Source of the DNA: Proteiniphilum sp. UBA5267
GTDB lineage: Bacteria > Bacteroidota > Bacteroidia > Bacteroidales > Dysgonomonadaceae
Length of the DNA stretch: 64,000 bases
Direction of reading: 5' to 3'
Assembly: GCA_002411515.1 (NCBI GenBank)
Contig: DHTF01000083.1
Span: 18,959-82,958 of the forward strand
Positions 6,995 through 15,922 of this stretch are shown piece by piece (position 1 is the stretch's first letter; each line of letters opens with the position of its first letter). A program made the position numbers and the translations under genes. The notes beneath the pieces are model-generated. The model worked only from the letters and a program-made list of their open reading frames with translations, did not search any database and was not told the DNA's origin.

Positions 6995-9259
6995 ATGACA
7001 AGCAAGCTCTGTGCAACAGATATTATCCTGAAGTATACCCTCTTTATCTCCTTCAGTTTTGTTTCCCATTTTATATCGGGACAGATAAGCCACGGTGGCA
7101 GACCACTACCCCTGCAGGCAGGTATGGCAGCAAGAGCTATTGCTCCGACAGCCGATTTATTCGTGGAAATGCCCTCTTTTGATGTACAGGCTGCATTGTG
7201 GCGCGCACAACAGGATCAAGCGCAATTTAAAAGCCTCGAGTTTGCACACAAATTTTTCGTTCACCTGCGACCCGATAATGCAGGTTCCACCTTTACCGAA
7301 GGCGGTATGAAGGTATGGCGTGTGGGTATCCGTTCAAAGGGAGCTTATTCGTTGAACATCCTCTTTTCTAAATTTCGTTTGCCCGACGGTGCAAAGCTGT
7401 TTGTCTACAACGCTGATCAGACAGAGGTATTGGGTTCCTATACACGCGACAACAACAGCGACCTGAACTTGTTACCCCTGCAGCCCATTGGTGGTGAGGA
7501 GCTGATTGTGGAATACCAGGAGCCGCTGCATGCCGATTTCTCGGGCGAGATTGAAATTGGAGAGGTGAATCACGATTATGTGGGCATCTTCCGTGCTGCA
7601 GAACCACGTGACCCGGTCAATTCATGTCATCCCAATCTTATTTGTTACCCCGAGGACTTTCAGCCGGGAAGCGGTGTGGTGGCATTGATTATCAACGGTA
7701 CCACATATTGTAGCGGATCACTCATCAACAATACGGCCAACGACGGTACACCCTACCTCATTACAGCCACTCACTGCCTGAATAACGATTACGATGCCAC
7801 CTTTCTGTCAAATAGAAAATATGATCTGGTAGCAGGCCGGATTGTCGCTTTTTTCAATTATAATTCACCCGTTTGCGAACCTGACATACGGGGCCCGTTG
7901 CAAATGAGTCTGGCTTCTGCCGATTCGGTGCTGATCAGTGAGCGGCACGATATTTCACTACTGAAACTGAAACAGGCTCCACCCAAAGAGTATCAGCCCT
8001 ATTATCTGGGATGGAATGCAAGCACAAATCCCTCTGCTCCTTTTCACGGGTTGCACCATCCCAACGGAGGCATCAAAAAAGTAGCAGTAGAAGAGGGCTC
8101 ATTGGCCATCGGTTCTTTTAGTGAACCCAAGTATAACATGGAACCCAACTCATTCTGGGTGGTGAGAGATTGGGAAACAGCCTCTACGGAAGGGGGGTCC
8201 TCCGGATCACCTCTGCTCGACAAGGAGAAACGCCTTGTGGGTACACTTACTGGCGGGGTATCGCAATGTTCCTCACCACGCGGACCCGATATATACGCCT
8301 CACTGCAAAAGTTCTGGCAGGTAGAAGGATCCATTGATAATCCCAACCCCATCAGTTATTATCTCGACCCGCAGGGCTTACAGGCCACACAAGCCGATGG
8401 CTTTAATCCCTTTGCATCAGAACCATTCACCAAAAGCCACAACTTCAAAACAGACGAGAAGCCAGCTGAGACCTATTTCCAATCGGTGCCTATGTTTGCA
8501 ACGGGCAACACATTTGGGTATACCGAGTTTGCGGAAGAGTTTTACGCTAAAACAACCATCCAACTGAGGGGGGTATTCATCTCCTCTCCCACCACAAGCA
8601 ACGCATTGAACCTGAACATCCGGATCAAAATCTATTCAGGGACAGAAGGGCCGGCACAGTTTCTTTATGAACAACCTTATGATTATAGTTACCGTTACTA
8701 CAGTAGGGGCAGCTTCTCGCAGACTCAACGCGACATGCGGCACAACGTCGAAAACTATATCGAGTTTACCAATCCGGTCACGGTCACGGGATCATTCTAT
8801 ATTTCCTATTCCGATGCAAATGGTGTGCCCGCCGGATTTTCGGTCTTCAATACTACCCCCCGGAAGCAGGGGTCCGGTATTATTTCCACCGCTTGGATGA
8901 AGAACGCTACCGGATGGGTCAGGTCATCGGAGAACATAGAGAACCCAGTCAATACAGCATTGCTGATAATACCGTATGTAATTGGCAGTGGGTCTACGGT
9001 AGTGGAACCTATACAGGAGAATGCCGAAACGAAGGTTTACTATTCAAATGATGTGAAACGAATATTCATTGAGTCGAACCGGGAGCTGCTTCAGTGGGAG
9101 ATATTTTATTCGTCAGGGCAGAAAATCCATCAGGAGAGTACAGACAAGAGCATCAACAGGGCTTCCTACTCGGCAGCCCACCTTCCCGGAGGTGTTTATA
9201 TTGTAAAAGTGAAAACCGTTGAAGGAGCCGTCAGCACAAAAAAAGTACTGGTCATGTAG
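6995..9259 (+). CDS. Secreted trypsin-like serine endopeptidase (lysyl endopeptidase-like) with T9SS sorting domain
   Basis: 754 residues. Signal peptide about 1-30. A beta-rich pro-region (about 60-200) precedes a chymotrypsin-fold domain with the triad His260 (ITATHC), Asp319 (HDISLLKL) and Ser404 (GGSSGSP), which places it near the lysyl-endopeptidase branch of family S1. Cysteines at 211, 217, 239, 261 and 294 could form disulfides. After a beta-sandwich region, the last 75 or so residues, including GGVYIVKVKT and the final KKVLVM, form a type A C-terminal sorting domain recognised by the type IX secretion system. So it is exported by Sec, then across the outer membrane, and probably cleaves after lysine in proteins outside the cell. 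Nothing near it is a dedicated partner. Confidence 0.88.
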   Translation: MTSKLCATDIILKYTLFISFSFVSHFISGQISHGGRPLPLQAGMAARAIAPTADLFVEMPSFDVQAALWRAQQDQAQFKSLEFAHKFFVHLRPDNAGSTFTEGGMKVWRVGIRSKGAYSLNILFSKFRLPDGAKLFVYNADQTEVLGSYTRDNNSDLNLLPLQPIGGEELIVEYQEPLHADFSGEIEIGEVNHDYVGIFRAAEPRDPVNSCHPNLICYPEDFQPGSGVVALIINGTTYCSGSLINNTANDGTPYLITATHCLNNDYDATFLSNRKYDLVAGRIVAFFNYNSPVCEPDIRGPLQMSLASADSVLISERHDISLLKLKQAPPKEYQPYYLGWNASTNPSAPFHGLHHPNGGIKKVAVEEGSLAIGSFSEPKYNMEPNSFWVVRDWETASTEGGSSGSPLLDKEKRLVGTLTGGVSQCSSPRGPDIYASLQKFWQVEGSIDNPNPISYYLDPQGLQATQADGFNPFASEPFTKSHNFKTDEKPAETYFQSVPMFATGNTFGYTEFAEEFYAKTTIQLRGVFISSPTTSNALNLNIRIKIYSGTEGPAQFLYEQPYDYSYRYYSRGSFSQTQRDMRHNVENYIEFTNPVTVTGSFYISYSDANGVPAGFSVFNTTPRKQGSGIISTAWMKNATGWVRSSENIENPVNTALLIIPYVIGSGSTVVEPIQENAETKVYYSNDVKRIFIESNRELLQWEIFYSSGQKIHQESTDKSINRASYSAAHLPGGVYIVKVKTVEGAVSTKKVLVM

Positions 9260-9262
9260 GAG

Positions 9263-10888
9263 TTATTCTTTTCCAATCCTGTCGTCGATCTCTTCCGACG
9301 AATGGTTCTCTCCTGTCTTTTCGATCTGGTCTTTCAGGTAGGAGGAGATGATGCTGCTCCCTTCTTCGGATGTTTCTGCACGACTGTATTCTACTGTTTT
9401 TTCCGTCTGTGGCACTGCAGGTTCTGCCGCTTCTTTCATTTCCACAATCAATTGATCGCCCACACCGATACGGGTAGACTGCAATCCGTTCCAAGATTGG
9501 AGTTGAGAGACATTCACACCGTTTTCTTGGGCAATCTTACCCAGGGTATCACCTTTTTTCACCCGATAATACTGGCTGACAGTGTTGGCGTTGATCTGCG
9601 CATTCTTCTCCGGTTCCATGGCCTCCCTTTGTCCTACGATCAATTGCTTACCAATACCAATCCGACTCGATTTCAAGCCGTTCCACGATTTAAGCTGGGA
9701 GAGTGAGATACCGTTCTTGCGGGCTATAGTAGAGAGATTGTCTCCTTTTTTTACCCGGTAGTAAACGTTCACGCCATTGCCTGAACTCAATGACTCATTC
9801 CCGCTGAGGTAGCCATCGGTATTGCTTCGGTGTGTAAAATACTCGCTCCGTTTAAATTCGTTAATTTCCACAGCCTTATCAATGAAAGCATATACCTTCT
9901 CAGAAGGGAGAACCAGCGAGTAAGCTTTGAAGTCGCCCGGAATCACATCTTTCCTGAACTGGGGATTGAGTCGTCTCAGTTCACCCACGGCAATATCCAG
10001 AACAGCAGCAACCTGCTCCAGATGAATTCGTTCATTCACCTGCACCGTATCCAGCGACATGGCTGTATTGTATGGGTGAGCGGGGCAGATATTGTGATCA
10101 GAATAATGATTCATGATGTAATTCGCCGCAATAAACGCAGGCACGTATCCTCTTGTTTCACGAGGAAGCCGATGATAAATCTGCCAGTAGTCGCGTTTTC
10201 CACCACTACGGGCAATTGCTTTGTTCACGTTACCTGGACCGCAATTGTAGGCCGCAATTACAAGGTTCCAATCGCCATAAATAGCATACAAATCTTTCAG
10301 ATAGCGCACCGCCGCCTCTGTCGATTTATGGGGATCACGTCGCTCATCTACGAGGCTGCTCACCTCCAGCCCATATCCTTTGCCGGTGCGCAACATAAAC
10401 TGCCACAGTCCGGTGGCCCCGGCACGGGAGACCGCCACCGGATTCAATGCCGATTCAATAACCGGCAGGTACTTTAACTCAAGAGGCAGACCCTGCGCGT
10501 CTAAAGCCTGTTCGAACATCGGAAAGTAATAGTCTCCCAACGCAAGCATGTAACTCACCTGTTCTCTTTTTCGGTCAGCATACATCTCGATATACTTTTT
10601 CACCACGCTGTTGTAAGATAGTTCCATCTCAGATGGCATGCTGTGGAGACGGCTGGTATAGACCGAATCGTGAAGAAACACATTTTGCCCTCTCTTACAA
10701 TCTGCTTCTACATCCTGGAGATCAAGCTGCCACGCTTCCAAGAGGTCGCTCAATTGCTCTGTCATACTTTCGGGATAAAGGATGGCGTCGTCGCTGATGG
10801 AGTCAATCGGGAGAGCTTGGTTATGCTGAGCCGGCAGTGTTTCGAAAAAAAATAGACCTGCGGTGATGAGTAAAAATACGCTTCTCAT
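9263..10888 (-). CDS. Membrane-bound lytic murein transglycosylase D-like protein with two LysM domains
   Basis: 541 residues. Signal peptide about 1-20. The SLT domain (about 125-240) shows the catalytic Glu145 in ESALNP, the GLWQFM motif and the AAYNCGPGNV motif of the MltD group. Two LysM repeats follow at about 376-418 and 440-482. It cuts glycan strands with formation of 1,6-anhydro-MurNAc in the periplasm. It is the last gene of a leftward run ParA, ParB, DUF5683, MltD with 9-35 nt gaps, an order I recall as common in Bacteroidota; it converges on the protease gene with 3 bp between stops. Confidence 0.9.
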   Translation of the reverse strand: MRSVFLLITAGLFFFETLPAQHNQALPIDSISDDAILYPESMTEQLSDLLEAWQLDLQDVEADCKRGQNVFLHDSVYTSRLHSMPSEMELSYNSVVKKYIEMYADRKREQVSYMLALGDYYFPMFEQALDAQGLPLELKYLPVIESALNPVAVSRAGATGLWQFMLRTGKGYGLEVSSLVDERRDPHKSTEAAVRYLKDLYAIYGDWNLVIAAYNCGPGNVNKAIARSGGKRDYWQIYHRLPRETRGYVPAFIAANYIMNHYSDHNICPAHPYNTAMSLDTVQVNERIHLEQVAAVLDIAVGELRRLNPQFRKDVIPGDFKAYSLVLPSEKVYAFIDKAVEINEFKRSEYFTHRSNTDGYLSGNESLSSGNGVNVYYRVKKGDNLSTIARKNGISLSQLKSWNGLKSSRIGIGKQLIVGQREAMEPEKNAQINANTVSQYYRVKKGDTLGKIAQENGVNVSQLQSWNGLQSTRIGVGDQLIVEMKEAAEPAVPQTEKTVEYSRAETSEEGSSIISSYLKDQIEKTGENHSSEEIDDRIGKE

Positions 10889-10897
10889 ACAATAATT

Positions 10898-11662
10898 TTA
10901 AAAACTAAAACTCCACTGAACTCCGCAGGCGGAGTTCCCATTAACCAAAGACAGATCCTCTTTAAAAATGGTTGGTGCTACGTGTAATGACAAGTCGGGA
11001 CTGATATCGAAGTCGAACAACTGTGCATCCACATATGCATCCACGATAGCCACAAGATACAGCCCCACAGTAGCAATGATACTCAAATCACGGTAATACC
11101 GATAATAATCTTTCCGCTGTTGCAACACCCCGGTAAACCATGTGATGTCCGTTGTTTCCGGGTCTCTACCATAGGGGAGCATGTCGTGCCAACGGTTTGT
11201 ATCCGGGTTATCGTCCATGATATCCTGATAAGCTCCCAGATAGTCACGATAATAGCCATTGTTCCATGTGATGGCGTAGGTTAAACCTACAAAACCGCCG
11301 TAGACAATGGGTAATTTCCAGTATTTACGGTTGTAAATCTGTCCCAATCCAGGAAAAATTGCTGAGTAGATCACCGCTTTCCTTGGTGAAGGTTTGAACA
11401 GATAAGCCGGAGCAAACAATGCATCGGAAGAGGTGATCTGGATGATGCTGTCAACTCTGTTGCGCAGAGGATCACTGTCGCCACGGCTGGCCGGTGTGAT
11501 CGTATCGGACACGATGATAGAATCGTTTTCGCGCAACTCCAATGACTCTCGGTCCAAGAGTTTAATAGAATCCGGCAGCTGTTGCCGGTTAGGATCCTGC
11601 GCACGAACATTTAACGTACAACATGCAAAGCATATCCAAACGAGCATTCCAGCAAACTTCAT
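10898..11662 (-). CDS. DUF5683 domain protein
   Basis: 254 residues with a signal peptide ending near VRAQ (residue 22). The conserved block PSPRKAVIYSAIFPGLGQIY followed by NRKYWKLPIVYGG is diagnostic of DUF5683, a Bacteroidota envelope family of unknown function; hydrophobic stretches around 120-140 and 195-215 look like membrane segments. It lies 11 nt after parB and 9 nt before the transglycosylase, so it is probably made with both. The context ties it loosely to chromosome segregation and wall remodelling, but that is inference only. Confidence 0.85.
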   Translation of the reverse strand: MKFAGMLVWICFACCTLNVRAQDPNRQQLPDSIKLLDRESLELRENDSIIVSDTITPASRGDSDPLRNRVDSIIQITSSDALFAPAYLFKPSPRKAVIYSAIFPGLGQIYNRKYWKLPIVYGGFVGLTYAITWNNGYYRDYLGAYQDIMDDNPDTNRWHDMLPYGRDPETTDITWFTGVLQQRKDYYRYYRDLSIIATVGLYLVAIVDAYVDAQLFDFDISPDLSLHVAPTIFKEDLSLVNGNSACGVQWSFSF

Positions 11663-11673
11663 CCTTGGAAATG

Positions 11674-12579
11674 TTATTTCATTTTGTCGAACATCACCAT
11701 GATACGTTCCAGATCTTCCGGTGAATCAAATGGGATGGTTATTTTTCCGTTTCCACGCTTGTTATAGCTGAACTGCACATCTGCCTTGAAGTATGAGGAA
11801 AGATGTTTTTTCAGCAGATCAAAATCGTCCGGCAACAGTTTTTCACTGGTTTTCTTTTTCGGTTTGTGGCTATCTGTTGTCGCAGCAACCGATTTAGGCA
11901 GGGGCACGCCATCAACAAAATCACGTACGATCGCCTCCACTTTTCGAACCGAAAGAGCCTCTTCCAGAATGAGGTTATAAAGCATCAATTGCGACACCGG
12001 ATCGTTCAGGGTCACCAGCGCACGCGCATGTCCCATGTCAATTTTCTTATCCTTTACACCCATCTGTACGTCGGCGGGAAGCTTTAACAGACGCAGATAA
12101 TTGGCGACGGTAGCACGCTTCTTCCCCACTCTTTCACTCAGCTGCTCCTGTGTGAGAGAGAGGCTGTCTATTAATGACTGATAAGCCAGGGCAATTTCGA
12201 TGGAATTGAGGTCTTCACGCTGAATATTTTCTATCAACGCCATCTCCATGGTTTCATCGTCATCGGCCGTCTTAATGTAGGCTGGGATGGAGGTGAGCCC
12301 AGCCATTTGAGAGGCGTGGTAACGCCTTTCTCCGGCTATAATCTGATAGGAATCTTCCGCAATCTTGCGCAACGTGACGGGTTGTATCAACCCGATAGAT
12401 TTGATGGAAGCAGCCAGCTCCTGCAGTGACTCCTCATTCATCACCCGCCGCGGCTGATCGGGATTTGGAATAATCTGACTGATTTTCACTTCGTTGATGG
12501 AAGAAGAACCCTGCGTATCGCCGTCGTTAAAAGTGATCAGTGCATCCAATCCTCTTCCCAATGCATTCTTTCTAGCCAT
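11674..12579 (-). CDS. parB: Chromosome partitioning protein ParB
   Basis: 301 residues from MARKNALGRGLDALI, the standard ParB opening; another ATG two codons upstream (12585) is also possible. The N-terminal ParB/Spo0J domain contains the nucleotide-contacting GERRYHAS motif, the middle holds the helix-turn-helix that binds parS (around LSERVGKKRATVANYLRLL), and the C-terminus a dimerisation segment. It loads at parS, spreads as a CTP-dependent clamp and works with ParA and SMC in origin segregation. It follows parA by 24 nt. I did not find a convincing parS 16-mer in the window. Confidence 0.95.
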   Translation of the reverse strand: MARKNALGRGLDALITFNDGDTQGSSSINEVKISQIIPNPDQPRRVMNEESLQELAASIKSIGLIQPVTLRKIAEDSYQIIAGERRYHASQMAGLTSIPAYIKTADDDETMEMALIENIQREDLNSIEIALAYQSLIDSLSLTQEQLSERVGKKRATVANYLRLLKLPADVQMGVKDKKIDMGHARALVTLNDPVSQLMLYNLILEEALSVRKVEAIVRDFVDGVPLPKSVAATTDSHKPKKKTSEKLLPDDFDLLKKHLSSYFKADVQFSYNKRGNGKITIPFDSPEDLERIMVMFDKMK

Positions 12580-12603
12580 ATACAATCCGGTAAAAAAACA
12601 AAG

Positions 12604-13368
12604 TTAGGAATTTTTTTCGATTAGCTCCTGCGCAAGCTGCATGTAGTTCACGGCGCCTCTCGAACCGGCATCATACATCAATGCGGGCTTTGCATGGCTC
12701 TGCGATTCACTGAGCGTAATATTTCGCTGGACTACCGTGTTGAAGACCAATTCCTTAAAGTGATGTTTCACCTCTTCGTATATCTGGTTGTGCAAACGGA
12801 GGCGTGCATCATACATCGTCAGCACAAAACCTTCGATCTCCAGCCGGGTATTGAGTTTCGATTTGATAATCTTAATCGTATTCAGCAATTTACTCAATCC
12901 CTCCAGTGCAAAATACTCACATTGGACGGGAATAAGTACCGAATCGGCAGCCGTAAGGGCATTTACCGTGATGATTCCTAATGAGGGTGAGCAGTCGATG
13001 AGGATATAGTCATAGGCATCTCTCAGTGGATGTAACAGATCGCGCAGTCTTTTTTCCCTGTTTTCCATCTGAACCATTTCCAGTTCAGCACCTACCAGGT
13101 TGATATGCGAGGAGATGATGTGGATGTTCTCAAAAGGAGTGGGGTGTACTGCTTGCTGTGGGGTACAATGACCTATTAATCCTTCATAAATAGTATTTGC
13201 GGTTTTTTTGATGTCGATACCCAATCCGGAGGAAGCATTTGCCTGCGGATCAGCATCCACCACCAGTACCTTTTTATCGAAAGCCGACAACGATGCCGCA
13301 AGATTAATTGTGGTAGTGGTTTTTCCTACCCCTCCCTTCTGATTTGCCAACGAAATGATTCTACCCAT
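12604..13368 (-). CDS. parA: Chromosome partitioning ATPase ParA (Soj)
   Basis: 254 residues. The deviant Walker A motif KGGVGKTT is at 11-18, followed by VVDADPQANA and the IIDCSPSLG motif, as in chromosomal ParA/Soj proteins; there is no N-terminal DNA-binding extension as in plasmid type Ia ParA. It forms an ATP-dependent nucleoid-bound gradient that moves ParB-parS complexes. First gene of the leftward run parA-parB-DUF5683-MltD, with a 178 bp AT-rich spacer upstream that contains no clean TAnnTTTG box. Confidence 0.95.
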   Translation of the reverse strand: MGRIISLANQKGGVGKTTTTINLAASLSAFDKKVLVVDADPQANASSGLGIDIKKTANTIYEGLIGHCTPQQAVHPTPFENIHIISSHINLVGAELEMVQMENREKRLRDLLHPLRDAYDYILIDCSPSLGIITVNALTAADSVLIPVQCEYFALEGLSKLLNTIKIIKSKLNTRLEIEGFVLTMYDARLRLHNQIYEEVKHHFKELVFNTVVQRNITLSESQSHAKPALMYDAGSRGAVNYMQLAQELIEKNS

Positions 13369-13546
13369 ATATAAAGTTTAATTTCAGACAACAGTGTTTT
13401 CGGGAAGTAACTGTATTGTATTGCGTTTTTGAAAAACTGTTATTTAGGAAGCAAAATAACGAATAAATCGGCTAATTCTGTGTTAATTAATTAAAACGTT
13501 GATGTTTTTGTTGATAAATTAAAGAATGAGTCATCATCCCCCACTC

Positions 13547-14884
13547 TCATTCCCACAAGAAATCGGCGTCTCTGCTCCTTTTTCCCAGGAGGTTATCCTT
13601 ATGGAAGAAAAACTCCTTCTCGCCAAAAGCTGGCTGAAGTTCATCGAACCAAGTTGCTTTTTTATCGTATTTGGCAAAGAAAGGAACATCAATCAAATCA
13701 GGGTTTCTGCACTGCAGGAAGCGCAACACAAATACTTTTTCACCCTGCACCTCTGAGACTCCCAGTATCTGTATCTTTCCCGGGTTCGCACTCATGCTGG
13801 GTCCACGTACAGTCCGGCAAACTCCACTCACGTTACGATAAGCTTTGCGAAAGATGTTCCATGCTTTTTCTAGCGGGACATCAAAAAATGATTTGGAACC
13901 GGTATCGCGTGCGACAAACATATAATAAGGAATCAACCCGAGTCGCACCTGCTCTTTCCACATGTCTGCCCATATCACCGGATCATCATTGATATGCCTG
14001 AGCAGGGGAGATTGTGTTCTGATCTGTGCACCACTGTTCTGAATTCGTTGAATAGCCTGCTTCACAGCATCGGTGGAAAGCTCTACCGGATGATTGAAGT
14101 GTGCTTGAAAAGCAAGATGCTTTCCTGACTTTTTCACCTTCTCGAAGAGTCTCAGCATCTCGTCGGCATCTTTGTCGGTGAGAAAACGATAAGGCCAGTA
14201 AGACAGCGTCTTGGATCCAATACGAATGGTACGAATATGGGCAAAATCTTTCGTCAACAACGGCTCTATATAGGCCGACATGATATTGGCCTTCGCTGTA
14301 AGAGGGTCACCACCTGTGAACAGCACATCGGTCACTTTGGTATGTTCTTTCAAATAACGATGGAAAAAATCGGCCTCTTTCATCGCAAACTTCAGTTCAT
14401 TCATGCCTGAGAACTGAGGCCAACGGAAGCAGAAGGTACAATAGGCATGACATGTCTGTCCCTGACTGGGAAAAAACAACACCGTCTCACGGTATTTGTG
14501 CTGCATTCCGTGTAACCTCACCCCATCAATCATGGGGACGTTGTGTTGTTGTCCTGCAGGATTGGGATTGAGTTTCATCCTGATATCATAGACTTTCTTT
14601 TTCAAACCGGTCTCATCATTATCATCCAGTAGCTTTTTTACCTGATTGTAATGCGACCTGGAGAGCATCTCTTTTCTGGGAAAGGTGAGCGTGTAAATAG
14701 GATCATTGGGCACATTCTGCCAGTCAATCAGTTCCTCTACCACATAGTTATTCGACTTAAAAGGCAGTACCTGTCCTACGACCCCTATTGCCTCTCGCTC
14801 CTCCGAAGAAAGTGCATCCAATTGGGGTAAATCATTGTAATTACGAAGGATAAAATTTCTATATTTGGTTGTTTCCATTTGCAT
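13547..14884 (-). CDS. KamA-family radical SAM aminomutase, substrate probably not lysine
   Basis: 445 residues. The radical SAM cluster motif CxxxCxxC is at Cys145, Cys149, Cys152 (TCHAYCTFCF), followed by the GGDPL segment that binds SAM. The PLP lysine of lysine 2,3-aminomutase (Lys337 in the clostridial enzyme) aligns with Lys370 in SANPGKIQI. The two aspartates that hold the lysine side chain, Asp293 and Asp330, align by constant spacing with Arg326 and Ser363. Glutamate 2,3-aminomutase is reported to have Lys and Asn there, so an acidic substrate such as glutamate fits better. No linked acetyltransferase or lysine-fermentation genes are nearby. Stand-alone gene; start could also be ATG at 14878. 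Confidence 0.8.
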   Translation of the reverse strand: MQMETTKYRNFILRNYNDLPQLDALSSEEREAIGVVGQVLPFKSNNYVVEELIDWQNVPNDPIYTLTFPRKEMLSRSHYNQVKKLLDDNDETGLKKKVYDIRMKLNPNPAGQQHNVPMIDGVRLHGMQHKYRETVLFFPSQGQTCHAYCTFCFRWPQFSGMNELKFAMKEADFFHRYLKEHTKVTDVLFTGGDPLTAKANIMSAYIEPLLTKDFAHIRTIRIGSKTLSYWPYRFLTDKDADEMLRLFEKVKKSGKHLAFQAHFNHPVELSTDAVKQAIQRIQNSGAQIRTQSPLLRHINDDPVIWADMWKEQVRLGLIPYYMFVARDTGSKSFFDVPLEKAWNIFRKAYRNVSGVCRTVRGPSMSANPGKIQILGVSEVQGEKVFVLRFLQCRNPDLIDVPFFAKYDKKATWFDELQPAFGEKEFFFHKDNLLGKRSRDADFLWE

Positions 14885-15210
14885 ATCTATTTCTTTTTCG
14901 TGGTGAACTACAGGAAGTAAAAGGAGTGCGCTGACAAAAATGCGAAAAGGGTAAGAAGCTTAATTTTGTAGTTCGGAAAACAAATAAAGAAAAAAAGCGG
15001 CAAAAAGACAAATAATTTTGTGCATTTTTACATTTTATTCTGATGTAAACAAACATTTTGGCTATTATTCATCAAAAGTGCGAGATTTTTTTTCGCATAA
15101 CACCGATTATTAAAAATATAATATGTATTTTTGTACCCAGATGAAAATGACTTTTTCACATACACACTTCCGCAAAGCAACAGACCTGGTCCGACGATGC
15201 TTTTAATCTT

Positions 15211-15232
15211 TACAGACAATCCTATGTCTGTA
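15211..15232. promoter_or_regulatory. Perfect inverted repeat, possible operator of the arginine operon
   Basis: TACAGAC, 8 bp, GTCTGTA. The centre lies about 68 bp before the -7 box of the arginine operon. Size and symmetry fit a dimeric regulator site; it does not look like the AT-rich ARG box of ArgR. Confidence 0.35.
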
Positions 15233-15289
15233 CCTTCACTTATATCACCCTGCGCCGGAAGGCGTTTTTCAACAACCTGTTAATTTTAT

Positions 15290-15297
15290 TATTTTTG
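15290..15297 (+). promoter_or_regulatory. -7 box of the arginine operon
   Basis: TATTTTTG, an exact TAnnTTTG match, 7 bp before the ATG of the first gene, so the leader would be almost absent. The -33 position is T-rich but not TTTG. Confidence 0.4.
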
Positions 15298-15304
15298 TTT
15301 TAGG

Positions 15305-15922
15305 ATGAATGTAGAAATTCATATTGCAAACAGCAGTTACGTCACGTACGCACAAGAGATCTGTGATTTGATTTACGAGTCGGCACAGGCACGCGGCACG
15401 GGCATTGCGAAACGCAGTGCCGAATACGTAGCAGAGAAGATCGAAGCAGGCAAAGCTGTGATCGCCCTCGATGGCGATAAACTGGTGGGCTTTGCGTACA
15501 TAGAGACGTTCAGTCACCAACGGTTTGTAGCCAACTCCGGGTTGGTGGTGCACCCTGACTATCGAAACCAGGGGCTGGCAAAAAAGATCAAACGGAAGAT
15601 CTTTGACCTCTCGCGCAAATTATACCCCAACGCCAAAATATTCAGCATCACCACGGGGCTTGCAGTCATGAAGATGAACACGCAGTTGGGATTTAAGCCT
15701 GTTACCTTTTCTGAACTGACCGACGATGAGGAGTTTTGGAAAGGATGCCAGGGTTGCAGGAATTACGACATCCTGCAGCGCAACAATTACAAGATGTGCC
15801 TTTGCACAGGACTTTTGTATGATCCCAAGGTTCAACCCGTGCAACAGGCAAGTACTTTTGCCAAGAAGGTGGTGAAACCGGTAATCAAAGTGAAGAAAAA
15901 CAACAAATTATATAAAAAATGA
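15305..15922 (+). CDS. GNAT N-acyltransferase heading the arginine operon
   Basis: 205 residues with a GNAT fold: beta-strand ANSGLVVHPDYRNQGLAKKI carries the acyl-CoA pyrophosphate-binding motif (here R-N-Q-G-L-A). A cysteine group near 155-170 (GCQGC, then MCLC) follows. Its stop codon overlaps the argG start (ATGA), so it is co-translated with arginine genes. The likely job is the first step, acylation of glutamate, replacing ArgA/ArgJ; because the downstream carbamoyltransferase looks succinyl-specific, the donor may be succinyl-CoA. That substrate is inference from context. The lysine-rich C-terminal tail of about 30 residues is unusual. Confidence 0.75.
   Translation: MNVEIHIANSSYVTYAQEICDLIYESAQARGTGIAKRSAEYVAEKIEAGKAVIALDGDKLVGFAYIETFSHQRFVANSGLVVHPDYRNQGLAKKIKRKIFDLSRKLYPNAKIFSITTGLAVMKMNTQLGFKPVTFSELTDDEEFWKGCQGCRNYDILQRNNYKMCLCTGLLYDPKVQPVQQASTFAKKVVKPVIKVKKNNKLYKK

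Larger units (their letters stand above)
14885..15304. other. 420 bp AT-rich spacer between divergent kamA-like gene and arginine operon
   Basis: No credible gene. It contains several plus-strand boxes of the TAnnTTTG form: TAATTTTG at 14961 and 15013, TATTTTTG at 15126 and 15290. It also holds a perfect inverted repeat at 15211-15232. Only the last box sits at a sensible distance from a gene. The extra boxes could be chance in AT-rich DNA or could start a small RNA. Confidence 0.5.

Noticed and set aside
10150-10175. Partial parS-like sequence (TGTTTCACG half) inside the MltD gene
   Set aside because: Only the left half matches the parS palindrome; the right half does not. No other candidate was found near parAB.
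14859-15219. Two short minus-strand frames in the spacer before the arginine operon
   Set aside because: AT-rich, cysteine- and lysine-heavy translations without family signs; they overlap each other and promoter-like boxes.
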